Origin: Candidatus Segatella caccae
GTDB taxonomy: Bacteria > Bacteroidota > Bacteroidia > Bacteroidales > Bacteroidaceae
NCBI GenBank assembly: GCA_900556395.1
Contig: USOQ01000020.1
Location: forward strand, 1-34,706
Reading direction: 5' to 3'
DNA: 34,706 nucleotides
The notes beneath the pieces are model-generated. The model was not told the origin of the DNA. It made no database searches and saw only the letters and a list, made by a program, of their open reading frames with translations. Made by a program: the position numbers and the translations under genes. The stretch's first letter is position 1; every line of letters begins with the position of its first letter. Below are positions 1 to 8,150 of this stretch, piece by piece.

Positions 1-98
1 GTGATGGTGACAAGCAGACTGTTGCTCAGTACCTCGCTTCTCAGAGCAAGGATCTGGAGATTGTTGCTTACAAGCGCTTCACTCTTGCTGCTGAGTAA
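1..98 (+). CDS. tsf: Elongation factor Ts, C-terminal fragment
   Basis: This is the 3' end of a gene that starts left of the window; the frame begins at base 3 and gives 31 residues before TAA at 96-98. The tail ends in YKRFTLAAE, which resembles the closing KRFTLxAE of Bacteroidales EF-Ts, the exchange factor that recycles EF-Tu-GDP in the cytoplasm during translation. The segment just before it (KQTVAQYL) also fits the last helix of that protein. A strong terminator follows 70 bases later, so this is the end of its operon, which in this phylum is usually rpsB-tsf. The call rests on recognising a short C-terminus only. Confidence 0.72.
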   Translation, partial: DGDKQTVAQYLASQSKDLEIVAYKRFTLAAE

Positions 99-169
99 TA
101 TCTGCTCGTCAGATATGCAATGCACAGCATGGCAAGTTTAATTTGACTTATAGTTAAATTAGAATATCA

Positions 170-222
170 GGGAGTTATGGAGTCAAGGCTTACGCTTTGC
201 TTCTAACTCCCATTTCTTTTTT
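170..222 (+). terminator. Rho-independent terminator after tsf
   Basis: An 8-bp outer stem pairs GGGAGTTA (170-177) with TAACTCCC (204-211). Inside it a second stem pairs CAAGGC (184-189) with GCTTTG (194-199) around a TTAC loop. A T-rich tract follows at 213-222. It closes the tsf transcription unit before the next gene at 238. Confidence 0.85.
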
Positions 223-237
223 ACCCAAAACAATGAT

Positions 238-855
238 ATGAAGATATTTGCCATTGGCATGAATTATGCCGAACACAATAAATCGCTACATGATACGTTA
301 TCTAAACCAGAGAGACCTGTTATTTTCACCAAGGCAGACTCTGCTCTACTCAAGGACGGCAAGCCGTTCTTTATTCCCGACCATTTGGGACGTATCGAGT
401 ACGAAACCGAACTGGTGGTGCGTATATGCCGGTTGGGTAAGACCATTCCGCAGCGCTTTGCTCATCGTTATTACGATGCTGTGACTGTCGGTATCGACTT
501 TACGGCTCGCGAGATGCAGAAGCAGTTGCGTGAGGCAGGTCAGCCTTGGGAACTCGCTAAGGGCTTTGATGGTTCGGCGGCCATTGGATCGTGGATCGAT
601 GTACAGAAGTTTCGCGACATACAGGCGATACATTTCCACCTTGATATCAACGGCAACACCGTGCAAGAAGGTTGTTCCAGCGACATGTTCTACAAGGTGG
701 ACGAAATCATCTCTTACATCAGCCAGTACTTCACGCTGAAGACAGGCGATCTGCTCTATACAGGTTGTCCTACAGGCTGTGGACCAGTGCATATTGATGA
801 CCATTTAGAGGGTTATCTTGAAGACTGGAAGGTGCTTGATTTTAATTGTAAGTAG
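238..855 (+). CDS. Fumarylacetoacetate hydrolase (FAH) family protein
   Basis: A 205-residue cytoplasmic protein of the FAH fold, a family of Mg/Mn-dependent enzymes that hydrolyse, decarboxylate or isomerise acylpyruvate-like and dioate substrates. Visible family marks are the acidic metal ligands in YETELVV (about residues 55-61), the Asp in VGIDFTARE (about 84-92), the WELAKGFDG segment (about 104-112) and the C-terminal TGCPTGCGPV turn (about 175-184). The length is typical of the short single-domain members. The start is the first ATG after the tsf terminator; I see no TAnnTTTG promoter box immediately upstream. The true substrate cannot be read from the sequence: family members range from acylpyruvate hydrolase to oxaloacetate decarboxylase. 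The downstream porU is 64 bases away and may be co-transcribed. Confidence 0.9.
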   Translation: MKIFAIGMNYAEHNKSLHDTLSKPERPVIFTKADSALLKDGKPFFIPDHLGRIEYETELVVRICRLGKTIPQRFAHRYYDAVTVGIDFTAREMQKQLREAGQPWELAKGFDGSAAIGSWIDVQKFRDIQAIHFHLDINGNTVQEGCSSDMFYKVDEIISYISQYFTLKTGDLLYTGCPTGCGPVHIDDHLEGYLEDWKVLDFNCK

Positions 856-919
856 ACAAGACAAGGCGGGCGGCTTTGGTGCTCACTGGCTGCCCCTTCA
901 CTAAGTTTGTTTTCCCACT

Positions 920-3900
920 ATGACAAAGAAAAGAGTTTGGATATTATTCGCGTGGATAGCACTGCTGGTTGTTTGCATACCTGCAAAAGCGCAGCAGCGT
1001 TTCTTTAACTTGACTGCCGAGGAAGTCAAGGTTGACACCATGTTACCTCATTTCCTCTATTCCATCCCCCTGCCCGAAAACTATCAAGACTCTGTCTATA
1101 CAGTCACATTGAAATATCCGGAATACCTGGATATGACGATGACTGATGTGGCCAACTACAATCGTATCTCAGGAGCCGCTTTGCCCTCGCAGGTGCTTGT
1201 AGATCAATCCATTGCAGTGAGCAGAAGAAAAGGTCATCTGGTGGTTTCGTTCTGTCCTTTAGTTTATCGCAACCATCGTTATCAGATGCTGGTAAGTTTT
1301 ATGCTCGACATCAAGGCGCAAGCCGTGAAAGGCAGTGTGATGCGTCAACGCAAGAACAATAAGGCTTATGCTCCGGCTGCCGATGTCTATGCCGAACACT
1401 CTATCTTGGCTTCTGGCAGATGGGCCAAGATAAGGGTAAGCTCTTCGGGCATTTATCAACTTACCGAGTCTACCATCCGACAGGCAGGCTTTTCTAATAT
1501 TAATAAGGTGAAAATTTATGGCTATGGAGGCAACTTGCAGAACGAGGCTCTCTATGCCAGCGAACTGGCCAAAACCGACGATCTCGTAGAGGTCCCGCAG
1601 TGCATTGTAGGAGGCAAGCATCTCTTCTACGCCAAGGGACCCGTCAGCTGGTCGTCGAAGACAGCTACCACGCGCACGCGCAATCCTTATTCTGATTACG
1701 GCTATTACTTCATCACACAGAGCGATGAAGAACCAGCCTCGCTCGATTCAGCCACTTTTGTTTCATCCTTTTATCCATCGCCCGACTTTTATCATTCGCT
1801 TTATGAGGTAGATGGATTCAGTTGGTATAATGGTGGTAGAAATCTCTTCGACCCTACGCCCATCCGTGTAGGAGGCAGTCAGCAAGTGCTGATAACTAAT
1901 ACCACGGGCAGTCAGAAAGGACGCCTGACAGTCAATGTCTCAGCTGGTGGAACAAATCAAATTCGTATTCAACTCAACGGCAAGGACATAGGTACCTTGA
2001 ATGTTCCTATTCTGGATTATTGCAAGGCAGGGCAGGTCTCAGGCACTTATCTGCTCGACAATCTGAAAGTCGATGGTGGCAAAGATACGATCACCATTCA
2101 GAATGTGAGTGGAGAGATAGCCCGTCTCGATTATGTGTCGATGGCTTGGGAAAAGGCGATTCCTTTGCCCAACCTCTCAGGAAGTCATCCTGCTGCGACC
2201 TATGTGAAAAATATAGCTAACCAGGACCTCCATGCCGATGGACAGGCCGATTTGGTTATTATCATTCCCGCCTCAAGAACACTACTCAAGCAGGCACAGC
2301 GCCTTAAAGAATTTCATGAGAGTCATGATGGTATGCGTGTCAACATCGTGGCTGCCGACCAATTGTACAATGAGTTTGCAAGCGGCACGCCCGATGCAAA
2401 TGCTTATCGACGCTATCTGCGTATGTTGCAAGATAGAGCTGAGACAGAGGCTGATATGCCTAAGTATCTGTTGCTCTTCGGTGATTGTGTGTGGGATAAT
2501 CGTATGCGCACATCAGACTGTAAGCGTCTCAACCCCGATGACTATCTCTTGGCTTATGAGAGCGAGAATTCTTTCAGTGAAACTGTCTGTTATGTCAGTG
2601 ATAGTTGGATGGGAATCCTGTCTGAAGGTATGGGTGTCGATCCACGCCGACAACTACAAGATGTGGGCGTAGGTCGTTTCCCTGTTACTACCCAGGAAGA
2701 GGCAAAGATAATGGTCGATAAAACTATTAACTATGGCAAAAATCAGAATGGTGGAGCATGGCAAAACACTCTGATGTTTATGGGCGATGATGGTAACGAC
2801 AATATACACATGAAGGATGTGGATTATGTGGCCAACAGTGTGAGTAGTACTTATCCCGACTTCCTCATCAAGAAGGTGATGTGGGATGCTTATACTCGCG
2901 AAAGTTCTGCCACAGGAAACACTTATCCTGAGGTGAGTCGCATCATCCGTCAGCAACAAGCCAATGGTGCGTTGGTGATGGACTATGGTGGGCATGGTAG
3001 TGCCACACTCATCTCGCATGAGTCGGTACTTTCTTTAAGCGATTTTGGTGAATCGCGTACTTCTAATCTTCCTTTATGGGTGACGGCTGCTTGCGACATC
3101 ATGGCTTTTGATGGTGTGACATCGACCATTGGTGAGGCTGCTGTGCTCAATGAGAAAGGTGGAGCGGTAGCTTTCTATGGCACCACACGAACTGTCTTTA
3201 CCTCTGCCAATAAGTATATCAACCATGCCTTTATGAAGCGTGTACTCTCTCTTCAGGATGGCAAACCGATCACCTTAGGCGAGGCGCATCGACTGGCGCA
3301 GAACGACGTGATGTTGGGTACAAATAGATATCCCACTCCCACACCATCCGATCCTAACAAGACGACTGCTGAGAAGGATAATACCGAAAATCACTTGCAG
3401 TATGCTTTGTTGGGCGATCCTGCTTTGTCTCTCAACCTACCCACAGCGCAAGTTGTTGTTGACGAGATAGATGGCGTGACTATAGGCTCAGGCACAATGG
3501 CCACGATGAAGGCTGGCGCAGTGGTAAAAGTGAAAGGTCATGTAGAGGGCGTTGATACTTTTAATGGCGTGGTGACAGCTACTGTGCGCGACACCCAGGA
3601 AGAAATAACCTGTAAGTTGAACGATACAAGCAAGGATGGAGCGGAAACGCCGTTCGTCTTCGTAGACCGTACAAAGACTCTCTATCATGGTTCGGACAGT
3701 ATTCGCAATGGTCAGTTCGAGTTGACGTTTGCTGTGCCAAAGGATATTAATTATGCGGATGCTCAAGGCATGATTAATCTCTATGCACTGAATGTAGACA
3801 AGACACTAAGAGCCCATGGTAGCTGTGACCAGTTTATCGTGGGTGGAAGCATTGAGGCGCAAAACGACTCTGTGGGGCCTTCTATCTATTGTTATCTCAA

Positions 3901-4531
3901 CTCGCCATCGTTTGTTGATGGTGGATGTGTGAATAGTACCCCATTTTTTGTAGCAGAAATCAAGGACAAGGACGGTATTAATGCAGCAGGAAGTGGCATA
4001 GGACATGACTTGCAACTCGTTATCGATGGCGACTTGGCTAAGACTTACACGCTCAACAACAATTTCAGCTACGACTTCGGAACTTATACCAGCGGTTCCA
4101 CCTGTTATAGTATACCAGAGTTGGAGGAAGGACCACACAAGTTGCAGTTCCGAGCTTGGGATATTCAGAACAATAGTTCTACTGCTGTACTCCATTTTCA
4201 GGTGGTGAAAGGACTGAGCCCACAGCTTTTCAATATTGGTGTTACTAATAATCCTGCTCGTACTCATACCACCTTCATCATCAGCCACGATCGCACGGAG
4301 AGTAATATGGATGTTGTCATCGAACTCTTCGATGCTGCAGGTAGAATGATGTGGCGCCATGCAGAGAGTGGCGTGTCAGCTACAGGTAACTACACGGTGG
4401 ACTGGGACTTATCGGTAGATGGCGGTCGTCCTTTGCAGACGGGAGTTTATCTTTATCGTGTGAAAGTGGCGTCGGAAGGTAGTAGCTATGTTTCTAAAAC
4501 GAAGAAACTCATCGTTATCAGCAATAGATAA
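920..4531 (+). CDS. porU: Type IX secretion system sortase PorU (C25 cysteine peptidase)
   Basis: A 1,203-residue exported protein that removes the C-terminal targeting signal from type IX cargo at the cell surface and, in known systems, links the cargo to lipopolysaccharide. A signal peptide covers residues 1-24 (WILFAWIALLVVCIPAKA). The gingipain-like C25 domain lies in the middle, with catalytic His692 in YGGHGS and Cys725 in TAACD. Their 33-residue spacing equals that of the His/Cys pair known in Porphyromonas gingivalis PorU. The last 100 residues form a FlgD/Ig-like domain ending in a C-terminal-signal-like strand pattern (GVYLYRVKV, then KTKKLIVI). The length fits the family (about 1,150-1,200). 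PorV follows directly, and the two proteins are known partners. No close promoter box is seen, so it may be read from the FAH gene. Confidence 0.96.
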   Translation: MTKKRVWILFAWIALLVVCIPAKAQQRFFNLTAEEVKVDTMLPHFLYSIPLPENYQDSVYTVTLKYPEYLDMTMTDVANYNRISGAALPSQVLVDQSIAVSRRKGHLVVSFCPLVYRNHRYQMLVSFMLDIKAQAVKGSVMRQRKNNKAYAPAADVYAEHSILASGRWAKIRVSSSGIYQLTESTIRQAGFSNINKVKIYGYGGNLQNEALYASELAKTDDLVEVPQCIVGGKHLFYAKGPVSWSSKTATTRTRNPYSDYGYYFITQSDEEPASLDSATFVSSFYPSPDFYHSLYEVDGFSWYNGGRNLFDPTPIRVGGSQQVLITNTTGSQKGRLTVNVSAGGTNQIRIQLNGKDIGTLNVPILDYCKAGQVSGTYLLDNLKVDGGKDTITIQNVSGEIARLDYVSMAWEKAIPLPNLSGSHPAATYVKNIANQDLHADGQADLVIIIPASRTLLKQAQRLKEFHESHDGMRVNIVAADQLYNEFASGTPDANAYRRYLRMLQDRAETEADMPKYLLLFGDCVWDNRMRTSDCKRLNPDDYLLAYESENSFSETVCYVSDSWMGILSEGMGVDPRRQLQDVGVGRFPVTTQEEAKIMVDKTINYGKNQNGGAWQNTLMFMGDDGNDNIHMKDVDYVANSVSSTYPDFLIKKVMWDAYTRESSATGNTYPEVSRIIRQQQANGALVMDYGGHGSATLISHESVLSLSDFGESRTSNLPLWVTAACDIMAFDGVTSTIGEAAVLNEKGGAVAFYGTTRTVFTSANKYINHAFMKRVLSLQDGKPITLGEAHRLAQNDVMLGTNRYPTPTPSDPNKTTAEKDNTENHLQYALLGDPALSLNLPTAQVVVDEIDGVTIGSGTMATMKAGAVVKVKGHVEGVDTFNGVVTATVRDTQEEITCKLNDTSKDGAETPFVFVDRTKTLYHGSDSIRNGQFELTFAVPKDINYADAQGMINLYALNVDKTLRAHGSCDQFIVGGSIEAQNDSVGPSIYCYLNSPSFVDGGCVNSTPFFVAEIKDKDGINAAGSGIGHDLQLVIDGDLAKTYTLNNNFSYDFGTYTSGSTCYSIPELEEGPHKLQFRAWDIQNNSSTAVLHFQVVKGLSPQLFNIGVTNNPARTHTTFIISHDRTESNMDVVIELFDAAGRMMWRHAESGVSATGNYTVDWDLSVDGGRPLQTGVYLYRVKVASEGSSYVSKTKKLIVISNR

Positions 4532-4726
4532 GAGCTACAGATAAGAGCAACCGATAAAAATGAAGCCCTTATTAACAACAAATGTGCTATGTGGCAAAAT
4601 AAAAACGCTGCCTCTCCGTTTATTTTTAAGCGGTAAAGCATTTTTTGTTTCGAGCAATCGAGTAAAATATTTCGAACAATCGAGTAACTATATTAAGAGC
4701 AACAGATTTATAAACAACAAAGAGAT
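4530..4726 (+). promoter_or_regulatory. porU-porV intergenic region with two families of short direct repeats
   Basis: The 195-base gap before porV holds two nearly identical 18-mers, TTTCGARCAATCGAGTAA, at 4648-4665 and 4670-4687, repeating every 22 bases (two helical turns). A second family, AAGAGCWACMGAT, occurs in tandem at 4530-4542 and 4543-4555 and once more at 4695-4707, just before the porV start. No TAnnTTTG box is present, so porV is either co-transcribed with porU or read from a promoter of another sigma class. A binding site for a dimeric regulator is an inference from the spacing. Confidence 0.5.
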
Positions 4727-5908
4727 ATGAATAAAGCATTCAGAATATTACTGGCTGTACTCCTGGCGCAGTTCTCCCTTCTGGCAGAAGCACAGGAGAA
4801 GAAGGATCTTTTCAATCCAGTCAACTATGCAGTTGTTTCGCAGACGATAGCTCCTGACGCACGTGGTGGCGGTATGGGAGATGTAGGTGCTGCCACCGAC
4901 CCTGATGTCAACTCTCAGTACTGGAATCCAGCTAAGTATCCATTCTGTATCTCACGAGCAGGAGTGGCACTCAACTTCACTCCTTGGCTTCGTTCTTTGG
5001 TCAACGATATGAACTTAGCCTATTTGGCAGGTTATTATCGTATCGGTGAGCATAGTGCAGTGTCAAGTTCGTTGAGATATTTCAACTTAGGAAAAGTTTA
5101 TACCTCCTACGAGGGAGCAGAGAGTGGTGAAGGCACTACCATCAATCCCTACGAGATGTCGCTCGATGTGGCTTACTCGCTGATGCTGAGCGAGAAATTC
5201 TCTCTTTCTGCAGGTCTGCGTTGGATTTATTCTGATATGCGTTTCGATGAGCGTGAGGACAATTCGCCTGCTTCTGCCTTTGCAGCCGACATTGCTGCTT
5301 ATTATCAGAACTATGTGGTTATCGGTCAGCGTGAGTGTCAGTTGGGTATTGGACTTAATATTTCCAACATCGGTAGCAAAATCAAGTTTAGCGGCAATGA
5401 ATACAGCGAGTTCTTGCCAGCCAATCTTCGTTTGGGTGCTTCGCTGATGATTCCTATCGACGAGTACAATCGTCTTACTATTGCTGCCGATGCTAACAAA
5501 CTGTTGGTTCCCACCGTACCAAAGCAGGAGGAGGGCGAGGATAATTCAGAGTACGAAGACCGCGTGCATCGCGAGTATAATGATATTTCTGCCATCCGTG
5601 GTATCTTCAAGAGCTTTGGTGATGCACCTGGCGGTTTTAAGGAAGAGCTTCAGGAGATTTACTATGGTGTAGGTGCAGAATACACCTATAATGATAAGTT
5701 CACCCTTCGTGCAGGTTATCATCATGAGGCAGAGAACAAGGGAAACCGTAAGTACTTTACTGTGGGAGCTGGTTTCAGAATGAGTGTTTTCCAACTCGAT
5801 GCCGGTTATGTCGTTGCCACTGCCAAAAGCAATCCGCTCGACCAGACATTGCGTTTCTCACTCACCTTTGATATGGATGGCATCAAAGACTTGTTTAAGA
5901 GGAGATAA
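4727..5908 (+). CDS. porV: Type IX secretion outer-membrane protein PorV (LptO)
   Basis: A 393-residue outer-membrane beta-barrel of the FadL-like superfamily. In type IX secretion PorV receives cargo from the translocon and carries it to PorU. A signal peptide is visible (LLAVLLAQFSLLAEA, cleavage after about residue 22), followed by the conserved N-terminal block APDARGGGMGDVGAATDPD and SQYWNPAKYPF that marks this family. The remainder alternates aromatic and polar residues as in membrane strands. Length matches characterised PorV proteins (about 390). It lies between porU and ispF, the order also seen in Porphyromonas. Its stop is 36 bases from the ispF start, so the two are probably co-transcribed. 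Confidence 0.96.
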   Translation: MNKAFRILLAVLLAQFSLLAEAQEKKDLFNPVNYAVVSQTIAPDARGGGMGDVGAATDPDVNSQYWNPAKYPFCISRAGVALNFTPWLRSLVNDMNLAYLAGYYRIGEHSAVSSSLRYFNLGKVYTSYEGAESGEGTTINPYEMSLDVAYSLMLSEKFSLSAGLRWIYSDMRFDEREDNSPASAFAADIAAYYQNYVVIGQRECQLGIGLNISNIGSKIKFSGNEYSEFLPANLRLGASLMIPIDEYNRLTIAADANKLLVPTVPKQEEGEDNSEYEDRVHREYNDISAIRGIFKSFGDAPGGFKEELQEIYYGVGAEYTYNDKFTLRAGYHHEAENKGNRKYFTVGAGFRMSVFQLDAGYVVATAKSNPLDQTLRFSLTFDMDGIKDLFKRR

Positions 5909-5944
5909 GAGATATATACAACCTTCAATAGCAAAAATAGAATC

Positions 5945-6424
5945 ATGAATATTCGTGTAGGATTCGGTTATGATGTACACAAGTTGGTGGCAAGTCGTGA
6001 ACTCTGGCTTGGCGGCATCCAGCTTCCCTATGAGTTAGGACTCTTGGGCCACAGCGATGCTGACGTCTTGATACATGCCATCTGTGATGCACTATTAGGT
6101 GCTGCCAATATGCGTGATATCGGTTTTCATTTCCCTGATACTTCGGAAGAGACGCTGAATGTAGATTCCAAGATATTGCTTCGTAAAACCATCGAGCTGA
6201 TAGGCACCAAAGGTTATGAAGTGGGCAATATCGATGCTACGGTGTGCGCTGAGCGCCCCAAGCTCAATCCGCATGTGCCAGCTATGAAAGCCTGTTTAGC
6301 AGAGGTGATGAATACGGATGAGGACAATATATCCATCAAAGCCACTACTACTGAGAAGTTGGGCTTCACAGGACGTATGGAAGGAATCTCTGCTTATGCC
6401 ACGGTTCTCATAATAAAAGTTTAA
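5945..6424 (+). CDS. ispF: 2-C-methyl-D-erythritol 2,4-cyclodiphosphate synthase
   Basis: A 159-residue cytoplasmic enzyme of the non-mevalonate isoprenoid (MEP) pathway. It converts 4-diphosphocytidyl-2-C-methylerythritol 2-phosphate to the cyclodiphosphate and CMP. The signature is complete: GFGYDVH (residues 6-12, zinc ligands Asp and His), LGHSDADVLIHAICDALLGA (about 34-53), DIGFHFPDT (about 58-66) and the C-terminal KATTTEKLGFTGRMEGI. Length is exactly in the family range. It follows porV at 36 bases, in the same order as in Porphyromonas, although no functional link to type IX secretion is known. Two hairpins without a T tract lie just after its stop. Confidence 0.97.
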   Translation: MNIRVGFGYDVHKLVASRELWLGGIQLPYELGLLGHSDADVLIHAICDALLGAANMRDIGFHFPDTSEETLNVDSKILLRKTIELIGTKGYEVGNIDATVCAERPKLNPHVPAMKACLAEVMNTDEDNISIKATTTEKLGFTGRMEGISAYATVLIIKV

Positions 6425-6444
6425 TGAGTGTTAACTCACACTTA

Positions 6445-6485
6445 AAATGTGTTGTGTTCGGACACATTTGATTGATATATATCAA
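6445..6485. other. Hairpin plus perfect 14-bp palindrome after ispF
   Basis: AAATGTGT (6445-6452) pairs with ACACATTT (6462-6469) across a 9-base loop. The perfect palindrome TTGATATATATCAA follows at 6472-6485. There is no T tract, so this is not a standard terminator; it could protect the 3' end of the porV-ispF transcript or bind a dimeric regulator. Confidence 0.45.
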
Positions 6486-6521
6486 ATAAACACTAAAAAG
6501 CATCATTTTCCTTTCAAAATG

Positions 6522-6554
6522 TTTGGAAGATAAGTAGAAAATGTTGTATCTTTG
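6522..6554 (+). promoter_or_regulatory. Bacteroidota promoter of the small RNA
   Basis: The -7 box TATCTTTG (6547-6554) fits TAnnTTTG, and TTTG at 6522-6525 fits the -33 box with a 21-base spacer. Transcription should start near 6560. No open reading frame begins downstream before the terminator at 6706. Confidence 0.75.
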
Positions 6555-6559
6555 CATCG

Positions 6560-6742
6560 TCAAAAGGTTAATAGATTGTTTAGGTTAGTAGTAATAGATT
6601 TAGGTTTTTAGTTATTAGGTTTTAAGGTAGATTGTTTAACAGATAACAAAGGGGATCGTGAGATTACCTTTGGATTCGAAAAAAAATTAAGTTAAACATA
6701 ATGATACGCTGCAGCTCGTCGAGAGTTGCAGCGTGTTTTTTT
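6560..6742 (+). ncRNA. Candidate small RNA, about 180 nt
   Basis: A stand-alone transcription unit lies between ispF and the glycosyltransferase gene. It has a near-consensus promoter (6522-6554) and a strong intrinsic terminator (6706-6742), with no credible reading frame between. The first part (6562-6639) contains no cytosine in 78 bases, so it cannot form G-C pairs within itself. A hairpin follows at 6647-6672: CAAAGG pairs with CCTTTG, and an inner 4-bp stem (GATC with GATT) is capped by a GTGA tetraloop of the GNRA class. The element TAGATTGTTTA occurs twice in the 5' part. Size and order-level promoter fit a Bacteroidales small RNA; 6S RNA is unlikely because the two ends do not pair. 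I cannot assign an Rfam family from memory. Confidence 0.65.
6706..6742 (+). terminator. Strong intrinsic terminator of the small RNA
   Basis: A 12-bp stem (6706-6717 with 6723-6734, one G-T pair) encloses the loop GTCGA and is followed by seven T residues at 6736-6742. Confidence 0.9.
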
Positions 6743-6775
6743 ATCATCTCTTTAATGATTTGTTGCGTTAATTGT

Positions 6776-6806
6776 TTTGTGTTTTCCCTAAATTACATTA
6801 CCTTTG
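6776..6806 (+). promoter_or_regulatory. Promoter of the glycosyltransferase pair
   Basis: TTTG at 6776-6779 and TACCTTTG at 6799-6806 are separated by 19 bases, which is near-ideal for the primary Bacteroidota sigma factor. The start codon of the first glycosyltransferase is at 6879, giving a 5' leader of about 65 bases. Confidence 0.75.
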
Positions 6807-6820
6807 CACGAGTAAAGATT

Positions 6821-6854
6821 ACTTGTAGCCGTATTCAGGACGGTACCGACAAGT
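6821..6854 (+). promoter_or_regulatory. Hairpin in the leader of the glycosyltransferase mRNA
   Basis: ACTTGT (6821-6826) pairs with ACAAGT (6849-6854), and CCGT (6829-6832) pairs with ACGG (6840-6843) inside it. It lies wholly in the predicted 5' untranslated region. There is no T tract, so it is more likely a stability or translation element than an attenuator. Confidence 0.45.
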
Positions 6855-6878
6855 AGTCGTCATCATAACAAGCAAGCG

Positions 6879-8150
6879 ATGCGAATACTCATAGTCAATA
6901 CAAGCGAGAAGACTGGTGGAGCAGCAGTAGCAGCCAACCGTCTGATGGATGCCCTCAACAACAATGGTGTTAAGGCCAAGATGTTGGTGCGTGACAAGGA
7001 AACGGAGTCAATAACCGTAGCCCACATGCCTCGTTCTATTTTTGGACAGTGGCATTTCCTGTGGGAGCGTTGGTGTATCTTCTGGCACATGCACTTTTCC
7101 AAGTTGCATCTCTTCGACGTCGATATTGCTAATTCGGGTTACGATATCACGCAGTTGCCTGAGTTCAAGGAAGCAGACGTCATTCATCTGCACTGGATCA
7201 ATCAAGGAATGCTCTCATTAGGCTCCATCCGCAAGATTCTCAAGAGCGGTAAGCCTTTGGTATGGACCATGCACGATATGTGGCCTGCCACCTCGGTGTG
7301 CCATCTCACGATGGGTTGCAATAAGTTTCATGGAGGTTGCTCCAAGTGCAAGTATCTGCCAGCAGGGTGGATGGGCGACTTGGCGGCCAAAGTGTGGCGT
7401 CGCAAGCAGCAACTCTACAAGCAGAACAACATTCTCTTTGTTGCCTGTAGCAAGTGGTTGGCTTCTGAGGCTCAGTCGAGCCTGCTCCTTTCTGGTCAGA
7501 AGGTAGTGAGCATCCCCAATCCCATAGATTCTCGCATCTATTGTCCTGCCGATCGTTTGGAGGCTCGCACTCGCGCCATCTTGCCTGCCGATAAGCGCAT
7601 CATCCTGTTTATAGCGCAGCGTGCCACCAATCCCTATAAGGGCATGAATTATCTTATGGAAGCCTGCCAGCAGCTGGCAGACAAATATCCCGAGATGCGT
7701 GACAATACCTGTGTTGCCATTTTGGGCGGTCATAGCGAGGAGTTGGAAGGTAAGCTTCCCTTCTCATCGATTTCTTTAGGATATGTGAGTGATGACAGGC
7801 GCATTGCCGACATCTATCGTTCGGCCGACGTCTTTGTGTTGCCTTCACTCTCTGAGAATCTCCCCAACACCATCATGGAAGCGATGGCATGCGGTGTGCC
7901 CAGTGTGGGCTTTAAGGTGGGCGGTATTCCCGAGATGATAGATCACTGCAAGAATGGCTATGTAGCCAACTATCGTGATGCTGCCGACCTGGCTGCTGGC
8001 ATCCACTGGGTGCTCTTCGAAGCCGATTCTGCCGAGGTGCGCAACAACTGTCTGCACAAGGTGTCGCTCAGTTATTCGCAGCATGTAGTAGCCCTCAAGT
8101 ATATTGAAGTTTACAATCAGGCGATGGCCTATAAAAACTACCGTATATGA
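6879..8150 (+). CDS. GT4-family glycosyltransferase
   Basis: A 423-residue GT-B fold enzyme that probably transfers a sugar from a nucleotide-sugar donor onto a cell-surface glycan. The N-terminal domain opens with RILIVNTSEKTGGAAVAANRL, the usual acceptor-side glycine-rich turn. The C-terminal domain has the donor-binding pattern PSLSENLPNTIMEAMACGVPSVGFKVGG (about residues 328-355), containing the E-x7-E motif of GT4 enzymes. A Cys-rich patch (CHLTMGCNKFHGGCSKCKY, about residues 140-158) is common in a subgroup of these enzymes from Bacteroidota and may bind a metal. It has its own promoter and overlaps the next glycosyltransferase by four bases (ATGA), so the two are translationally coupled. 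The glycan made is unknown. Confidence 0.9.
   Translation: MRILIVNTSEKTGGAAVAANRLMDALNNNGVKAKMLVRDKETESITVAHMPRSIFGQWHFLWERWCIFWHMHFSKLHLFDVDIANSGYDITQLPEFKEADVIHLHWINQGMLSLGSIRKILKSGKPLVWTMHDMWPATSVCHLTMGCNKFHGGCSKCKYLPAGWMGDLAAKVWRRKQQLYKQNNILFVACSKWLASEAQSSLLLSGQKVVSIPNPIDSRIYCPADRLEARTRAILPADKRIILFIAQRATNPYKGMNYLMEACQQLADKYPEMRDNTCVAILGGHSEELEGKLPFSSISLGYVSDDRRIADIYRSADVFVLPSLSENLPNTIMEAMACGVPSVGFKVGGIPEMIDHCKNGYVANYRDAADLAAGIHWVLFEADSAEVRNNCLHKVSLSYSQHVVALKYIEVYNQAMAYKNYRI

Noticed and set aside
6560..6742. Identification of the small RNA as 6S RNA
   Set aside because: 6S RNA needs pairing of its 5' and 3' ends around a central bubble. Here the 5' part lacks C and the 3' end is a self-contained terminator.
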